Source of the DNA: Lentisphaerota bacterium
Lineage (GTDB): Bacteria > Verrucomicrobiota > Kiritimatiellia > RFP12 > JAAYLN01
Reading direction: 5' to 3'
DNA: 5,927 nt
Assembly: GCA_012514915.1 (NCBI GenBank)
Contig: JAAYZJ010000306.1
Location: 1-5,927, forward strand
The translations under genes were made by a program, and so were the position numbers. How positions within the stretch are numbered: the first letter of the stretch is position 1; each line of letters starts with the position of its first letter. The notes beneath the pieces were generated by a model. The model saw nothing but the letters and a program-made list of their open reading frames with translations, ran no database searches and had not been told where the DNA came from. Shown here piece after piece: positions 5,834-5,927 of this stretch.

Positions 5834-5839
5834 CCGCAC

Positions 5840-5927
5840 ATGTCCGCATATGCCATGGGTTTGGATTACGGCACGAATTCGTGCCGCTCGCTGATTGTCG
5901 ATCTCGACACCGGGGCGGAACTCGCCT
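5840..5927 (+). CDS. araB: Ribulokinase (FGGY carbohydrate kinase), 3' partial
   Basis: Only 29 residues fall in the window, beginning MSAYAMGLDYGTNSCRSLIV. The GLDYGTNSCRSLIVD segment is the N-terminal phosphate-1 motif of FGGY kinases. The pattern of that motif followed by a short D-x-x-TG-x-ELA strand-turn is the usual opening of L-ribulokinases, which phosphorylate L-ribulose in arabinose catabolism in the cytoplasm. The start is supported by AAGGG six bases upstream and a promoter at 5680-5708. Xylulokinase, glycerol kinase or another FGGY member is the main alternative, since substrate-binding residues lie beyond the window. The gene is divergent from the deacetylase across about 770 bases. 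Confidence 0.72.
   Translation, partial: MSAYAMGLDYGTNSCRSLIVDLDTGAELA

Overview
The window looks like bacterial chromosome with high GC and two unrelated parts. Positions 1 to 4258 carry four tightly packed plus-strand genes for the inner-membrane platform and motor of a type IV pilus / type II secretion-like machine. Positions 4260 to 5927 carry a minus-strand polysaccharide deacetylase, a gene-poor structured region of about 770 bases, and the first 29 codons of a plus-strand ribulokinase. The fused PilM-PilN protein, the PilO-like protein whose layout recalls Akkermansia Amuc_1100, and the ribulokinase start together suggest a member of the Planctomycetota-Verrucomicrobiota-Kiritimatiellota-Lentisphaerota group. 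That placement is an inference from protein style, not from a marker gene.

Pilus/secretion operon (1-4258). The genes are a 5'-truncated PilM-PilN fusion, a PilO/GspM-like protein, a PilP/GspC-like protein, and a GspE/PilB-type hexameric ATPase. The first pair overlaps by four bases (ATGA), the second pair is separated by a single base, and the ATPase begins two bases after (or overlapping) the previous stop. They are therefore almost certainly one translationally coupled transcript. The three membrane proteins each have one transmembrane helix near the start of the membrane-anchored part and a periplasmic portion. They should form the alignment ring that ties the cytoplasmic ATPase to an outer-membrane secretin encoded elsewhere. 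No platform protein (PilC/GspF), pilin or secretin is present in the window.

Junction (4258-4262). The ATPase stop and the deacetylase stop face each other with one base between them, so any terminator must lie inside a coding region. One imperfect hairpin at 4277-4304 is a weak candidate.

Deacetylase (4260-5066, minus). This is a NodB/CE4-type protein of 268 residues with a clear SYDDG motif and HSVSH metal site and no signal peptide. Its base composition is visibly less GC-rich than the pilus operon.

Intergenic region (5067-5839). It holds a string of GC-rich hairpins at 5364-5503; three of them have the same four-base loop on unrelated stems. Further right is a good sigma70-type promoter (TTGACA, 17-base spacer, TATGTT) facing the ribulokinase. 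The ribulokinase (5840 onward) has a Shine-Dalgarno site and the FGGY-kinase phosphate-binding start motif. Deacetylase and ribulokinase are divergent and both act on carbohydrate, but the sequence does not show that they work together.
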